From assembly GCF_003347495.1 (NCBI RefSeq), contig NZ_QCXY01000006.1, forward strand, positions 294,715 to 358,714: a stretch of 64,000 nt of DNA. The letters are read 5' to 3'. Both the position numbers and the translations under genes were made by a program. Below the pieces are notes generated by a model. The model made no database searches. It saw only the letters and a list, made by a program, of their open reading frames with translations, and was not told the origin of the DNA. Below are positions 10,050-18,544 of this stretch, piece by piece. This stretch comes from Pleomorphovibrio marinus. GTDB lineage: Bacteria > Bacteroidota > Bacteroidia > Cytophagales > Cyclobacteriaceae. Numbering within the stretch: position 1 is the first letter of the stretch; each line of letters opens with the position of its first letter.

Positions 10050-10211
10050 ATGAAATCGAGCCTGTCCTGACGGCAGTCAGGGCATGACGCAAGCGACGCA
10101 CGGAGGGAGGATTAAGATTGCGAGATTCCCCCGAAGCGAGTCCCCCTAAACAAGTTCGGGGCAGGCAGGGGCAGGCTATATGACCGCTAAAAAGAAATTA
10201 TAAACATATGA
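10050..10211 (+). repeat. Dispersed intergenic element, copy 1
   Basis: Begins CATGAAATCGAGC, contains GACGGCAGTCAGGGCATG, then ATTGCGAGATTCCCCCGAA and an inner AACAAGTTCGGGG, and ends ACCGCTAAAAAGAAATTATAAACATATG, whose last three bases are the RHS start codon. The same blocks in the same order occur at 23942-24149 and, on the minus strand, at 55801-55985. It looks like a REP-like repeat and may supply the 5' leader of the following gene. Confidence 0.7.
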
Positions 10212-13200
10212 AAAGCTTTGTTTTTGTTATTATTGGCCTAGTGGTAGCCATGAATGGGTATTCCTTTCAAAATAATAGCCATATATCGCATTATAAGGCT
10301 AGGAATGCCACAAAGAATATAGAAGAGTTGCATACAGGTGGGATTGCCTCATCCTATCTCTCCATACGCTATTTCGATGGTTTGGGCAGGCCCATTCAGG
10401 AATTGGGGCGACAGGCAAGTCCTTCAGGGGCGGACCTTGTACAACCTTACTTTTACGATTTTGCTGGCAGGGAGAGTCGAGAATACCTTCCCTATCCCCG
10501 TGGTGGTGGCGCCCTTCCCGGAGGGTTTCGCCCAAATGCACTTTCCGAGCAACGTTCATTCTACCGCAACAACTTTGGGGGTGAAGAAAGGGCCTTTACC
10601 CAGCATACTTTTGAATCCTCTGCTCTCCGAAGGGTGGTCACCTCCTTAGGCCCTGGACAAGCATGGGCCTCTGAAACCGGCAGGGCCACCACTTTTGCCG
10701 AAAGGCCCAACCTGTCGGCCGACGGGGTCAGGCGTTGGGAGGTGGATGCGCAGGGACTGCCCCATAGCCCCGGGGCCTACGAAGCAGGCAGGCTATGGAT
10801 GAGGGAGAGCAAGGACGAGCAGGGGAACAGACGAATGGAGTTCATTGACCTGGAAGGCCAGATCATTTTGATAAAGGTGCAGGAGGGAGAAAGCCCTTCC
10901 CTACAGCATGCAGGCTGGCTGTGCACCTACCATGTGTACGACGCAAGGGGTGACCTCAGGGTACTGATCCCTCCGAAAGCAACCCGTTTTCTTACAGGTG
11001 CTTGGCACCGCTCCCGGGAAAATGCCATCGTGGAGGGACAATACTTTCTCTATACCTATGACCATTTGGGCAGGCTGCAAACTGGTAAGTTGCCAGGAAA
11101 GGCGGTCAAGCACTACGTTTATGACAATAGAGACAGGGTGGTGGCCACCCAGGACGGCAAGCTCAGGGATGCAGGCACTTGGCACTACACCAAGTACGAT
11201 GTCCTAAACAGGAAACTCCAGGAGGGCCTGGTAAAGGACGCAAGGAACAGGAACTCCATGCAGTCCTTTCACGAATCCCTGAACGGAGAAAACAACGCAC
11301 GTCTGGAAAGTCAACTGTCCCCTGCGGGGACCACCTATAAGGTAGGGGGAGGGTTTCCCACCAATGAGGGTAAGGTGCTAATGGTGAACTTTTATGACGG
11401 CCCCACTGCGCCCGGCATGAATACGTTCGTTAGGCCCAGTGGATTCACCGATCCGGATCACAGAACCAAGGGACTGCTCACTGCCGTGCTGGAGGTCGAG
11501 ATAGGTGGGCAAGAGAGGCTATTGAGGAAATCGTTTTTCTACGACAAGGAAGCGAGACTTATCCAGGAACTGGTTGAACTGAGTAACGGTGGTACACTGA
11601 GACGTTCCACTTCCTATAATTTCGAGGGAAAGACCCTCAGGAAGCTAGAGCAACTTAGGGGCCCGGCAAAAGCTACCTTGCGGCACAGGTACAGCTATAG
11701 TCGTTCGGGTCACCTATCCATGACAAGGGTCAAAATGGAATCGGATCCAGAGCAGGTGCTGGTCAGGTATTCCTACGATAGGCTTGGCAGGCTGTCCGGC
11801 AAGACTTTACCCCTTCTGGGGGTAGAGGTTAACCAAGGCTACCACCTTAGGGGCTGGCCACTTTGGATGGAGCAGCGGCAGGCTGGTAAGGGTTTGTTTT
11901 CCTGGAGGCTTCATTATGAGAAAGGAGGCAACCAAGGGCGGTGGGACGGCAATATTTCAATGGCAGCCTGGAAAGGAAAGGACGGGGTAGAAAGGCAATA
12001 CCACTTTCGGTACGACCCGGTCTCCAGGCTGATAGGAGGTGCGTACCTAGTTCCAGGCCGTTCCCATGAAAACCACCACTACACCAGTGGTTGGAACAGC
12101 TATGATCCCAATGGTAACCTGCTCACCCTAAAAAGAAGGAATCAAATTTCCGAATCCTCTTTTGGAGAGGTGGACGACCTGCGGTACGAGTATGGCTCCC
12201 ACGGGAACCGGTTGCTCAAAGTAAGGGACGCCAGGACTTCCACACAGTTTTTGGCCATGGACTTCAAGCCTTCCCCATCTGAAGCCCAATACACCTATGA
12301 CAGCGACGGCAACCTATTGACCAACCCGGACAGAGGGATCAATCGTATGGTGTACAACCATTTGGACCTGCCCGCTGAAATCCTCCACCCGGGTGGAAGG
12401 GTGGAAAACGTTTATTCTGCAAGTGGAGAAAGGCTTTCCCAAAGAAGATATTTAGGTGAGGGAATGCAAGAGCACTGGGAGTGGGCGGGAAGCTTTGTGT
12501 TGAAAAACGGTAAACTGCACCAAGCCCTGCACGATGAGGGCAGGGTTATTCCCGCGTTGGATGGTTTTTATTACGATTTCTACGCAAGGGATCACCTTGG
12601 AAGCCTTAGGCAGGTGATGAGGGCACCCAAACTGGAATACCAAACAGCCACCATGGAGGCCGACAGGTCAGCTCACGAAGAAGCGCAATTTGAAATGATA
12701 CAAGCCTCTCGCCAAGGGGCCAAAGAACACAACACCACCCCAGGTGGGGACCGAGTGGTATGGCTAAATGCCACTATGGGCAGGGTGCTGGGTCCGGTAA
12801 GGGTTCAAAAAGTGAAGGAAGGGGAGCAGGTACACCTTTCGGTTAACGGGAAATACCGGGCAGGAGGTGCAGGGATGTTTGGTGCGCAAGTGTTCGCGGT
12901 TTCGGGAGCGAGGTCAGGGGTGGTGGCGGCACTTCCGGACTTTACGCATGTATTGCACGACCCTTCCCGAAGCACCGCTCTTTTGGGTATTGTGACGCTG
13001 CTGGCAGGCGCACTGCAAACCAAGCCTGCCCCGGAGGCTTATATGATGTACCTTCTTTATGACGCGGAGGGCAAGAGGTATAAAACCGGGAAGCTTGCTT
13101 TGGATAAAAATGCGGAGGGCAAGCATATGCATTTGGAAGAAAATTTATATATTGACATGGATGGAAGGATGGAGGCCTTCTTGGTGAACGAGTCCGGGGT

Positions 13201-14152
13201 GGATGTTTGGTTCGACGACTTCAGGGTGGGCACTTCCCCGCCCCTGGTGGTAGAGGAGACCCACTACGATCCTTGGGGTCTGGAGCTTAGTGGTCTGGAA
13301 TACCGATACCAGGGGGAAAGGTATGGGATGGAAGGCTTTAATGGCAAGGACTTGGTGAACCCACCCGGCCTCTACGACTTCGGCGCCAGGCACTACGATC
13401 CCGTGGTGGGCAGGTGGTGGGGGGTGGACCCGATGGGGGATCATCCGAAGCAGATAGGAATGTCTCCATATTCTGCGTTTTGGAACAATCCAGTGAGGTA
13501 TATTGATCCGGATGGAAAGATGCCTTGTTGCCCGGGAGGAGCAAGGCCTGCTGCAAGAAACTCCCGAAGAGGAATGACCATATCCAAACTAAGAAGGCCA
13601 GTATCTCAGACTACTAGAATTAATAATTCTGGATTTGCATTAGTAGGTAGAAATAATGGGACACACGTAAAAACTCAAAGATTTCATACCAGTCGGGGAG
13701 GGGGACGAAATATATATACTTCTATTGCTGCAGGAGCTGCTGAAAATTTCGACAATACCCATACAAACGGCAATTCTAGTGGAAATTTTGTAAAATTAAC
13801 TGCACAGTTACTTGACGATGTACGTACCATAACGAAGGTTGAAATAATTGAAGAAGTTGGCAGGTTTGAGGTATCTCTTGGAGCTAATTATTTTGTCAAT
13901 GATTTTAACACAACAATAGAATTAATGGAGTTACAGGAACAATGGGAGAGCAATGTAAGGGAAAGAGCGAGAGGAGGGCTGTCTCCTGAAGAGTTTGGAG
14001 AGCTCCAAATTGAAGAACAAAATATGAGAATGGGATTGTCTAGGGTTTTCACTGGTCCATCTCCCCTCTCAATGATCGAAGATATGCTAAATGGTGTAAA
14101 GCCAGATACCGTAGATAAAAGAAGAAATGATGTGGTTAGACCAAGTAATTAG
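10208..14152 (+). CDS. DUF6443 / RHS-core protein with variable C-terminal (putative toxin) domain
   Basis: 1314 residues with a signal peptide. The DUF6443 domain comes first (IRYFDGLGRPIQELGRQASPSG, about 50-180), followed by many YD repeats (for example YTYDHLGRLQTGKLPG, YSYDRLGRLSGKTLP). The RHS-associated core (YDFGARHYDP from residue 1056, GRWWGVDPMGD) ends at YIDPDGK (from 1099). The remaining 209 residues match nothing I recognise and are clearly lower in GC than the core. This is the layout of polymorphic toxins, in which a conserved shell carries an exchangeable toxic tip. The next gene overlaps its end by 26 bp, as immunity genes often do. Toxic activity is inferred from position only. 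Confidence 0.85.
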   Translation: MKSFVFVIIGLVVAMNGYSFQNNSHISHYKARNATKNIEELHTGGIASSYLSIRYFDGLGRPIQELGRQASPSGADLVQPYFYDFAGRESREYLPYPRGGGALPGGFRPNALSEQRSFYRNNFGGEERAFTQHTFESSALRRVVTSLGPGQAWASETGRATTFAERPNLSADGVRRWEVDAQGLPHSPGAYEAGRLWMRESKDEQGNRRMEFIDLEGQIILIKVQEGESPSLQHAGWLCTYHVYDARGDLRVLIPPKATRFLTGAWHRSRENAIVEGQYFLYTYDHLGRLQTGKLPGKAVKHYVYDNRDRVVATQDGKLRDAGTWHYTKYDVLNRKLQEGLVKDARNRNSMQSFHESLNGENNARLESQLSPAGTTYKVGGGFPTNEGKVLMVNFYDGPTAPGMNTFVRPSGFTDPDHRTKGLLTAVLEVEIGGQERLLRKSFFYDKEARLIQELVELSNGGTLRRSTSYNFEGKTLRKLEQLRGPAKATLRHRYSYSRSGHLSMTRVKMESDPEQVLVRYSYDRLGRLSGKTLPLLGVEVNQGYHLRGWPLWMEQRQAGKGLFSWRLHYEKGGNQGRWDGNISMAAWKGKDGVERQYHFRYDPVSRLIGGAYLVPGRSHENHHYTSGWNSYDPNGNLLTLKRRNQISESSFGEVDDLRYEYGSHGNRLLKVRDARTSTQFLAMDFKPSPSEAQYTYDSDGNLLTNPDRGINRMVYNHLDLPAEILHPGGRVENVYSASGERLSQRRYLGEGMQEHWEWAGSFVLKNGKLHQALHDEGRVIPALDGFYYDFYARDHLGSLRQVMRAPKLEYQTATMEADRSAHEEAQFEMIQASRQGAKEHNTTPGGDRVVWLNATMGRVLGPVRVQKVKEGEQVHLSVNGKYRAGGAGMFGAQVFAVSGARSGVVAALPDFTHVLHDPSRSTALLGIVTLLAGALQTKPAPEAYMMYLLYDAEGKRYKTGKLALDKNAEGKHMHLEENLYIDMDGRMEAFLVNESGVDVWFDDFRVGTSPPLVVEETHYDPWGLELSGLEYRYQGERYGMEGFNGKDLVNPPGLYDFGARHYDPVVGRWWGVDPMGDHPKQIGMSPYSAFWNNPVRYIDPDGKMPCCPGGARPAARNSRRGMTISKLRRPVSQTTRINNSGFALVGRNNGTHVKTQRFHTSRGGGRNIYTSIAAGAAENFDNTHTNGNSSGNFVKLTAQLLDDVRTITKVEIIEEVGRFEVSLGANYFVNDFNTTIELMELQEQWESNVRERARGGLSPEEFGELQIEEQNMRMGLSRVFTGPSPLSMIEDMLNGVKPDTVDKRRNDVVRPSN

Positions 14153-14897
14153 TTTTTTTAAAAAAAATCCGCATTGTCCTGTCGGTGATACCGATAGACT
14201 TATGTTGGTTCGCACTTTTAGCCTTGTGACCAAGGATTATTCCGAGTTATTTGTTTTGAGTTCCAAAATTTACACCGATCTCGAAGAGATAACTGGTAGG
14301 AAGTTTAGCGGAGACGAGACCTACGGTCATATTCTTTTTAAAAATCTGGGGGCTATAATGGATGTAAATTTGAAGCATGTAGAGTTGAGTTTTTTCGATG
14401 AACCAGGGAATATTCTCCTCGATTCAGGAGTCGTATTAGTTTCCGAGGGGGGAGGTGAGTTTGCATCAAGTAGGTTCACGGAATACTCAGACGGTAGTAT
14501 TGAGATATTAATTAACCGGTCCTATTTACACGACTCCAATTGTTTGGTTTCAGCCATTGTATTTGAAATTGCTAGGCTAAAATTAAGAAGGGATGGTAAA
14601 GAGTATTCAGATGACGTAGTTTCATTAGAAGTGGTATTATTATTATTTGGATTTGGCATATTTAACGCAAACAGTTCCGTTATTAAAATGGAAGCCTGGT
14701 TTAATGATTTAAAGAGTGAATCGTATATGTATAAAGGCCCTAGCCAGCTCTCTCCAGAGGCTCACGGTTTTTTGATGGCGTTATATTCTTATTATCGAGG
14801 CGAAAATAATCCTGACTGGGTAAGCTATTTAGAAAAAGAGATATCGAAAGCCTATTATATAGGATTGAGATATTTAAGATCTCGCTCTGTCATATAA
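14127..14897 (+). CDS. Immunity-protein candidate resembling an inactive zinc peptidase
   Basis: 256 residues; starts inside the 3' end of the RHS gene after AAAAGAAGAA. ATG codons at 14127 and 14130 are both possible. The centre (SAIVFEIARLKLRRDGKE, then LEVVLLLFGFGIFNANS) aligns in my memory with a bacterial family whose members read HELxHxxLLG followed by a TDLxxVFxGFGIFxANS stretch; here both zinc histidines are lost (FEIARL). The C-terminal SPEAHGFLMALYSYYRGE segment also fits that family. Low GC matches the toxin tip, so the two probably moved together. A role as immunity protein is inferred from overlap and composition. Confidence 0.6.
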   Translation: MMWLDQVISFFKKNPHCPVGDTDRLMLVRTFSLVTKDYSELFVLSSKIYTDLEEITGRKFSGDETYGHILFKNLGAIMDVNLKHVELSFFDEPGNILLDSGVVLVSEGGGEFASSRFTEYSDGSIEILINRSYLHDSNCLVSAIVFEIARLKLRRDGKEYSDDVVSLEVVLLLFGFGIFNANSSVIKMEAWFNDLKSESYMYKGPSQLSPEAHGFLMALYSYYRGENNPDWVSYLEKEISKAYYIGLRYLRSRSVI

Positions 14898-14906
14898 ATA
14901 GAAGGA

Positions 14907-15191
14907 ATGCGAATGAAACCAAATTACCTTTTTGTTTTCCCATTAATAGTATCAATATTGTTTATTTTAATGGGCGGAGCGATGATCGCTAAAGGTTTGG
15001 TAGCTCATGGAGTAAACAGTAGGACTCTGATGAAAACTGGGTTTGATGGGTTTTATCTAATGTTTTTCGGAATAATTTTTTTGCTAATTATTTATTTTAG
15101 TCTCTCTCCTTTCAGTAGAATCCGTAACTTTAACTTTAATTTTTTTCAAAGGGAGAAAAATAAGAAGAAAGATATAAAAAATAAAAATTAA
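14907..15191 (+). CDS. Small two-helix membrane protein, possible second immunity factor
   Basis: 94 residues beginning 9 bp after the previous stop. Two hydrophobic helices are visible (about 6-28 and 47-69), followed by a lysine- and asparagine-rich tail. No family is recognised. Its place behind the toxin tip and its low GC suggest it belongs to the same cargo. Confidence 0.6.
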   Translation: MRMKPNYLFVFPLIVSILFILMGGAMIAKGLVAHGVNSRTLMKTGFDGFYLMFFGIIFLLIIYFSLSPFSRIRNFNFNFFQREKNKKKDIKNKN

Positions 15192-15226
15192 ATTTTTTAT
15201 ATATTAAATTCAATATATAAAAATTT
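15191..15226 (+). terminator. AT-rich hairpin behind the toxin/immunity genes
   Basis: Arms AATTTTTTATATATT (15191-15205) and AATATATAAAAATTT (15212-15226) are nearly perfectly complementary. They begin at the stop codon of the 94-residue protein gene. Function as terminator is likely from position; the stem is pure A/T and weak. Confidence 0.45.
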
Positions 15227-15435
15227 TATAGAAATTTAAATTTTACTAAAATAAATAATAAAATCATTATATTTTATGAGATTAAAACAAATAATAATTA
15301 TATTTTAAGTGAATATGGAAATTATTACTAAAACCAAGTCATGGTTTGTTTATTGTTTTTGAATTAGGCACCTAGTCAATAATTCAATCTCAGTCTATTA
15401 GTCCTAAAAGGAACTTTATTTCAGGAATAAACCGC

Positions 15436-15459
15436 AAAAAGCCAATTTGCTGGCTTTTT
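15436..15459. terminator. Rho-independent terminator, bidirectional form
   Basis: AAAAAGCCA (15436-15444) pairs with TGGCTTTTT (15451-15459), loop ATTTGC, with a T run on the plus strand and the mirror on the minus strand. It likely closes the RHS operon. Confidence 0.65.
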
Positions 15460-15671
15460 TCAATAATCGAAAGCATTTAATACCATGATGATCAGTTAAT
15501 TAAGAACTTATTTATCAGGTGCCTAGTTCAATAGATGTTTTTGTTAAAACGTCAAGATATCAGGCGGGTTTTGGGAGAAACGCTTTATTATGCAATTTAT
15601 GTTGAAAGAGTAAAAATGATGGCAAGTATGACTTTAACCATGATTCATATATAAAAGTACATTTTTTGTTT

Positions 15672-15880
15672 GTGGAGGATTTTTGTGGTTTTTCACCTTC
15701 ACCCCAGTCATTAAAGTGTAAATCTAATTGAGAAAGGCCTGGATGATGGGGTATCATTTCGGGAGGTTTTTTTTGCCATGGTTGCACGAATGGGTACGGA
15801 GGGTTTTTGTGATTTTTACACTCACCCCAGCCCTGAAAGGGCGTAATATGTTAACACAGGGTGGAACTCTGTGATAATGC
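15672..15880 (+). repeat. Two diverged direct copies of an interspersed repeat
   Basis: The stretch starting GGAGGATTTTTGTGGTTTTT near 15674 recurs at about 15798 as GGAGGGTTTTTGTGATTTTT. Both go on with CACCCCAG and then a shared A/G-rich block (TTAAAGTGTAAAT against TGAAAGGGCGTAAT). The second copy resembles an untranslated repeat with CCAGCCCTGAAAGGGC that I know from many Bacteroidota genomes. No gene is supported in 15192-15939. Confidence 0.5.
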
Positions 15881-15939
15881 CAAACTACTTCCCCAAGCTT
15901 TTTAGGGGCGGGAGATTTCCACTAAATCTATCCCTCACC

Positions 15940-16047
15940 ATAGTCGGTTTGGTACTCCTACATTGCCATTCCTTCAAGCAGTATGATGGTGTCACGCCTT
16001 CTGAATTTGTTCAGGATAAGAGGAGTGAAAAGGACTCCGTTAAATAG
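15940..16047 (+). pseudogene. Remnant of an AraC-family regulator C-terminus
   Basis: The frame ending at 16047 reads FKQYDGVTPSEFVQDKRSEKDSVK, which is the end of an AraC/XylS helix-turn-helix domain (normally GFxxxSHFSKxFKQYxGxTPSEF). The preceding GFGTP part is in another frame, so the piece is both truncated and frameshifted. It marks this stretch as decayed DNA. Confidence 0.6.
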
Positions 16048-16183
16048 GGTCGCTCTTAAAAATGGGAAGACGACATGTTCACCCTTGCACCACCAAAACC
16101 ATTCTATGCCAGCTATTGTTGAAAATAAAATTTGTTGTTATTGATTTATGATTGATGTAAATTTATACCAAAGAAGACAAGTT

Positions 16184-16424
16184 ATGGTAAGACAAAGTAT
16201 TTCCTTCACAGCACCCAACGATGAATGGCTTAAATCTCAAGTGGATAGCAAAGAATACGCTAGCAAAAGCGAACTTGTGAATGATCTTATTAAGACAGGC
16301 GAGAAAGCAGCAAGCCCAAATAGACTGGATTAGGGTCAAACTTGAAAAAGCTGAAAATAGTGGCTTTACGCAGGAAAGAAAAGAGCAAATTTTAAATCAA
16401 TCCAAGTCTTTACTCAATGGCTAA
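16184..16424 (+). pseudogene. parD: ParD-like antitoxin with a frameshift
   Basis: From the ATG at 16184 the ribbon-helix-helix part reads VRQSISFTAPNDEWLK... SKSELVNDLIK, then goes out of frame near 16291-16295 and stops at 16333. In the other frame the usual ParD C-terminus continues (QARKQQAQIDWIRVKLEKAE... SKSLLNG) to a stop at 16422-16424, 8 bp inside parE. Restoring about two bases (ATTAAAAGACAG for ATTAAGACAG) rejoins the two halves. The C-terminal half of ParD is what wraps the toxin, so the truncated product should bind DNA but not neutralise ParE. Programmed frameshifting or a sequencing error are alternatives. Confidence 0.75.
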
Positions 16425-16704
16425 GTACCGTTTGAGTCATGAAGCAAAAGAAGACCTTATACGAATTCATCATTACGGGACAGAAAAATTTGGAATTTCT
16501 CAAGCAGACAATTACTTCGATTCATTTTTTACCTATTTTGACATTATTGCCGAACGGCTATTTTCGTTTGATTCGGTCGATCACATTAAAAAAGGGTATA
16601 GACGATGTGTCTGTGGCTCCGATAGCATATACTACAGGATAAATAATGACAATGTTGAAATAATGGCGATTATAGGAAGGCAGGATTTGGACATTATTCT
16701 CTAA
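16417..16704 (+). CDS. parE: ParE/RelE-family toxin
   Basis: 95 residues, full family length: YRLSHEAKEDLIRIHHYGTEKFG, then GYRRCVCGSDSIYYRINNDNVEIMAIIGRQDLDIIL, the typical ParE end. ParE toxins inhibit DNA gyrase. The start codon overlaps the ancestral parD stop by 8 bp. With the partner antitoxin frameshifted, an intact-looking toxin is unexpected; it may be inactive by a point change I cannot judge, or weakly expressed. Confidence 0.85.
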   Translation: MAKYRLSHEAKEDLIRIHHYGTEKFGISQADNYFDSFFTYFDIIAERLFSFDSVDHIKKGYRRCVCGSDSIYYRINNDNVEIMAIIGRQDLDIIL

Positions 16705-16841
16705 TAGGGTTAAAAGTGTGGGCTCAAAGAAATTATCAGTGAATTCCTACACATTCCAGCATATACCCACAGTAATTTCTATCTGCACCACCTAAATTCC
16801 CTCACACTTTTTATTAGCTTTGGGTTTTTAATGCCACCTAA

Positions 16842-18098
16842 ATGCACGAACACCAACCTCTCATCCAGAACGATGCAGTGGTCTTTGGACTGCTGATGGC
16901 CATACTTGGCCTGGTCTTTTACACTGGGGCTTCCAAGCACCCTTTATTTCGAAAATTCTACCGGGTAGTGCCCACCATATTGCTCTGTTACTTTATTCCT
17001 GCTCTGCTGAATTCTGCTGGTGTAATTTCAGGAGAATCATCTGGTTTGTACTTTATGGCCTCCCGGTACCTACTACCCACCTCCTTGGTCTTACTCACCT
17101 TGAGCATAGACTTGAAAAGTATCCTTAAACTTGGTCCTAAAGCGTTGATTATGTTTTTTTCAGGGACTATTGGAATTGTGCTTGGTGGTCCATTAGCCTT
17201 TTTTCTGGTGGCTCTTTTTTATCCCGATATCCTGGGAGGGACTGGTCCCGATGAAACATGGAGGGGGCTGTCCACCATAGCCGGCAGTTGGATAGGGGGA
17301 GGGGCCAATCAGACATCCATGTTGGAGGTGTTTGGTGCCAGTCCTGCACTTTTCAGTCAAATGATAGCGGTGGATGTAATAGTGGCCAATGTTTGGATGG
17401 CTTTTTTGCTGTATTGGGCTGCAAAACCCGGAAAAATTGACAAGATTTTCAAAGCGGATGCATCTGCCATAGAGGCACTTAAAAACAAAGTAGAGAAATA
17501 TAGGGAAGGGATACTTAAAATCCCCATGATGGGGGACACCATGGCTGTCCTTGCCGTTGGTTTTGCCGTGACAGGTTTGGCACATTTGGTGGCAGATGCA
17601 CTTGCTCCTTGGATAGGGGTAAACTATCCGAGACTCAGCCAGTATTCCTTGGACAGCAGCTTTTTTTGGATTGTAATAGTGGCAACCACGTTAGGCTTGT
17701 TACTTTCTTTTACAAGGGCCAGGGACCTGGAGGGGGTTGGGGCTTCCCGGCTTGGGAGCGTGATGCTTTACGTATTGGTAGCTACCATTGGTATGCAGAT
17801 GGATTTACAGGCCGTATTGGACAACCCGGTGTTTTTTCTTGTAGGTATGGTGTGGATGATCCTGCATATTTCCATAATGCTGATTGTGGCATATCTCATT
17901 AAAGCTCCCTTTTTCTTTGTTGCGGTAGGATCACAGGCCAATGTGGGAGGGGCTGCCTCTGCGCCTATCGTGGCATCTGCCTTTAATCCCTCCCTTGCAC
18001 CAGTTGGCGTACTTTTAGCTGTATTAGGATATGCGGTGGGTACCTATGGTGCCTATTTCTGTGGATTATTATTACAATGGGTTTCAAATTTATTCTAG
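16842..18098 (+). CDS. DUF819 family membrane protein
   Basis: 418 residues with about ten to twelve hydrophobic helices. It matches DUF819 (YjcL-like): SGTIGIVLGGPLAFF, STIAGSWIGGGANQ, GSQANVGGAASAPIVASAFNPSLAPVGVLLAVLGYAVGTY. The twofold-repeated glycine-rich segments suggest an inverted-repeat transporter; the substrate is unknown. A TAGCTTTG sequence at 16815-16822 fits a -7 box, but no clear -33 element precedes it. The next gene starts 2 bp after the stop and should be cotranscribed. Confidence 0.88.
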   Translation: MHEHQPLIQNDAVVFGLLMAILGLVFYTGASKHPLFRKFYRVVPTILLCYFIPALLNSAGVISGESSGLYFMASRYLLPTSLVLLTLSIDLKSILKLGPKALIMFFSGTIGIVLGGPLAFFLVALFYPDILGGTGPDETWRGLSTIAGSWIGGGANQTSMLEVFGASPALFSQMIAVDVIVANVWMAFLLYWAAKPGKIDKIFKADASAIEALKNKVEKYREGILKIPMMGDTMAVLAVGFAVTGLAHLVADALAPWIGVNYPRLSQYSLDSSFFWIVIVATTLGLLLSFTRARDLEGVGASRLGSVMLYVLVATIGMQMDLQAVLDNPVFFLVGMVWMILHISIMLIVAYLIKAPFFFVAVGSQANVGGAASAPIVASAFNPSLAPVGVLLAVLGYAVGTYGAYFCGLLLQWVSNLF

Positions 18099-18099
18099 T

Positions 18100-18333
18100 A
18101 TGGCTACCTATAGAAAGTTTATTTTTGTTTGTACAGGCAAGGATTGTAAGCGAAATGGATGCAAGGAATTACTCAAGGACATAAAAGGGATGCTCAAAGT
18201 TTCTGAACACAAAGGGAAGTGTAAGGTAGTGAAAACCAAGTGTATGGATTTTTGTAAGACTGGGCCAATGGTGGTGATTAATAGCGAGGTGATCAAGCGG
18301 GCCAGCCTGCCCGAAATCCGTGAAAAGTGCTGA
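18100..18333 (+). CDS. Small thioredoxin-like [2Fe-2S] ferredoxin
   Basis: 77 residues from ATG 18100. The pattern FVCTGKDCKRNGC...CKVVKTKCMDFCKTGPMVVI carries the four spaced cysteines of the (2Fe-2S) thioredoxin-like ferredoxin family. Such proteins carry electrons in the cytoplasm; the partner is unknown. It is coupled to the DUF819 gene, which may mean that transport is tied to a redox step, but that is only a positional hint. Confidence 0.8.
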   Translation: MATYRKFIFVCTGKDCKRNGCKELLKDIKGMLKVSEHKGKCKVVKTKCMDFCKTGPMVVINSEVIKRASLPEIREKC

Positions 18334-18544
18334 AGGTTTACCAAAAGTGCCTGATTTTGAAGTAATTTGTTGAATTGTTGTAGTTTTGACCTATGGATTT
18401 ATTACTTTTATAATGGCTACTTTAAGTAGGGGCGCAATTTAGAAATTAATTCTAAATTAGCCTGAGTGAAATTTACAATTTAAATTAAGAGGATTCGCCT
18501 AAGTGAAGAAGGGTTATTAAGGAGTTTTCTCAATTATTTTTAAA

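Noticed and set aside
15366..15535. Similar GCACCTAGTCAATAA / GTGCCTAGTTCAATAG sequences as attachment sites
   Set aside because: Only about 12 of 16 bases agree, and no integrase is present.
15560..15787. 75-codon minus-strand frame
   Set aside because: Runs through the diverged interspersed repeats; composition is not coding-like.
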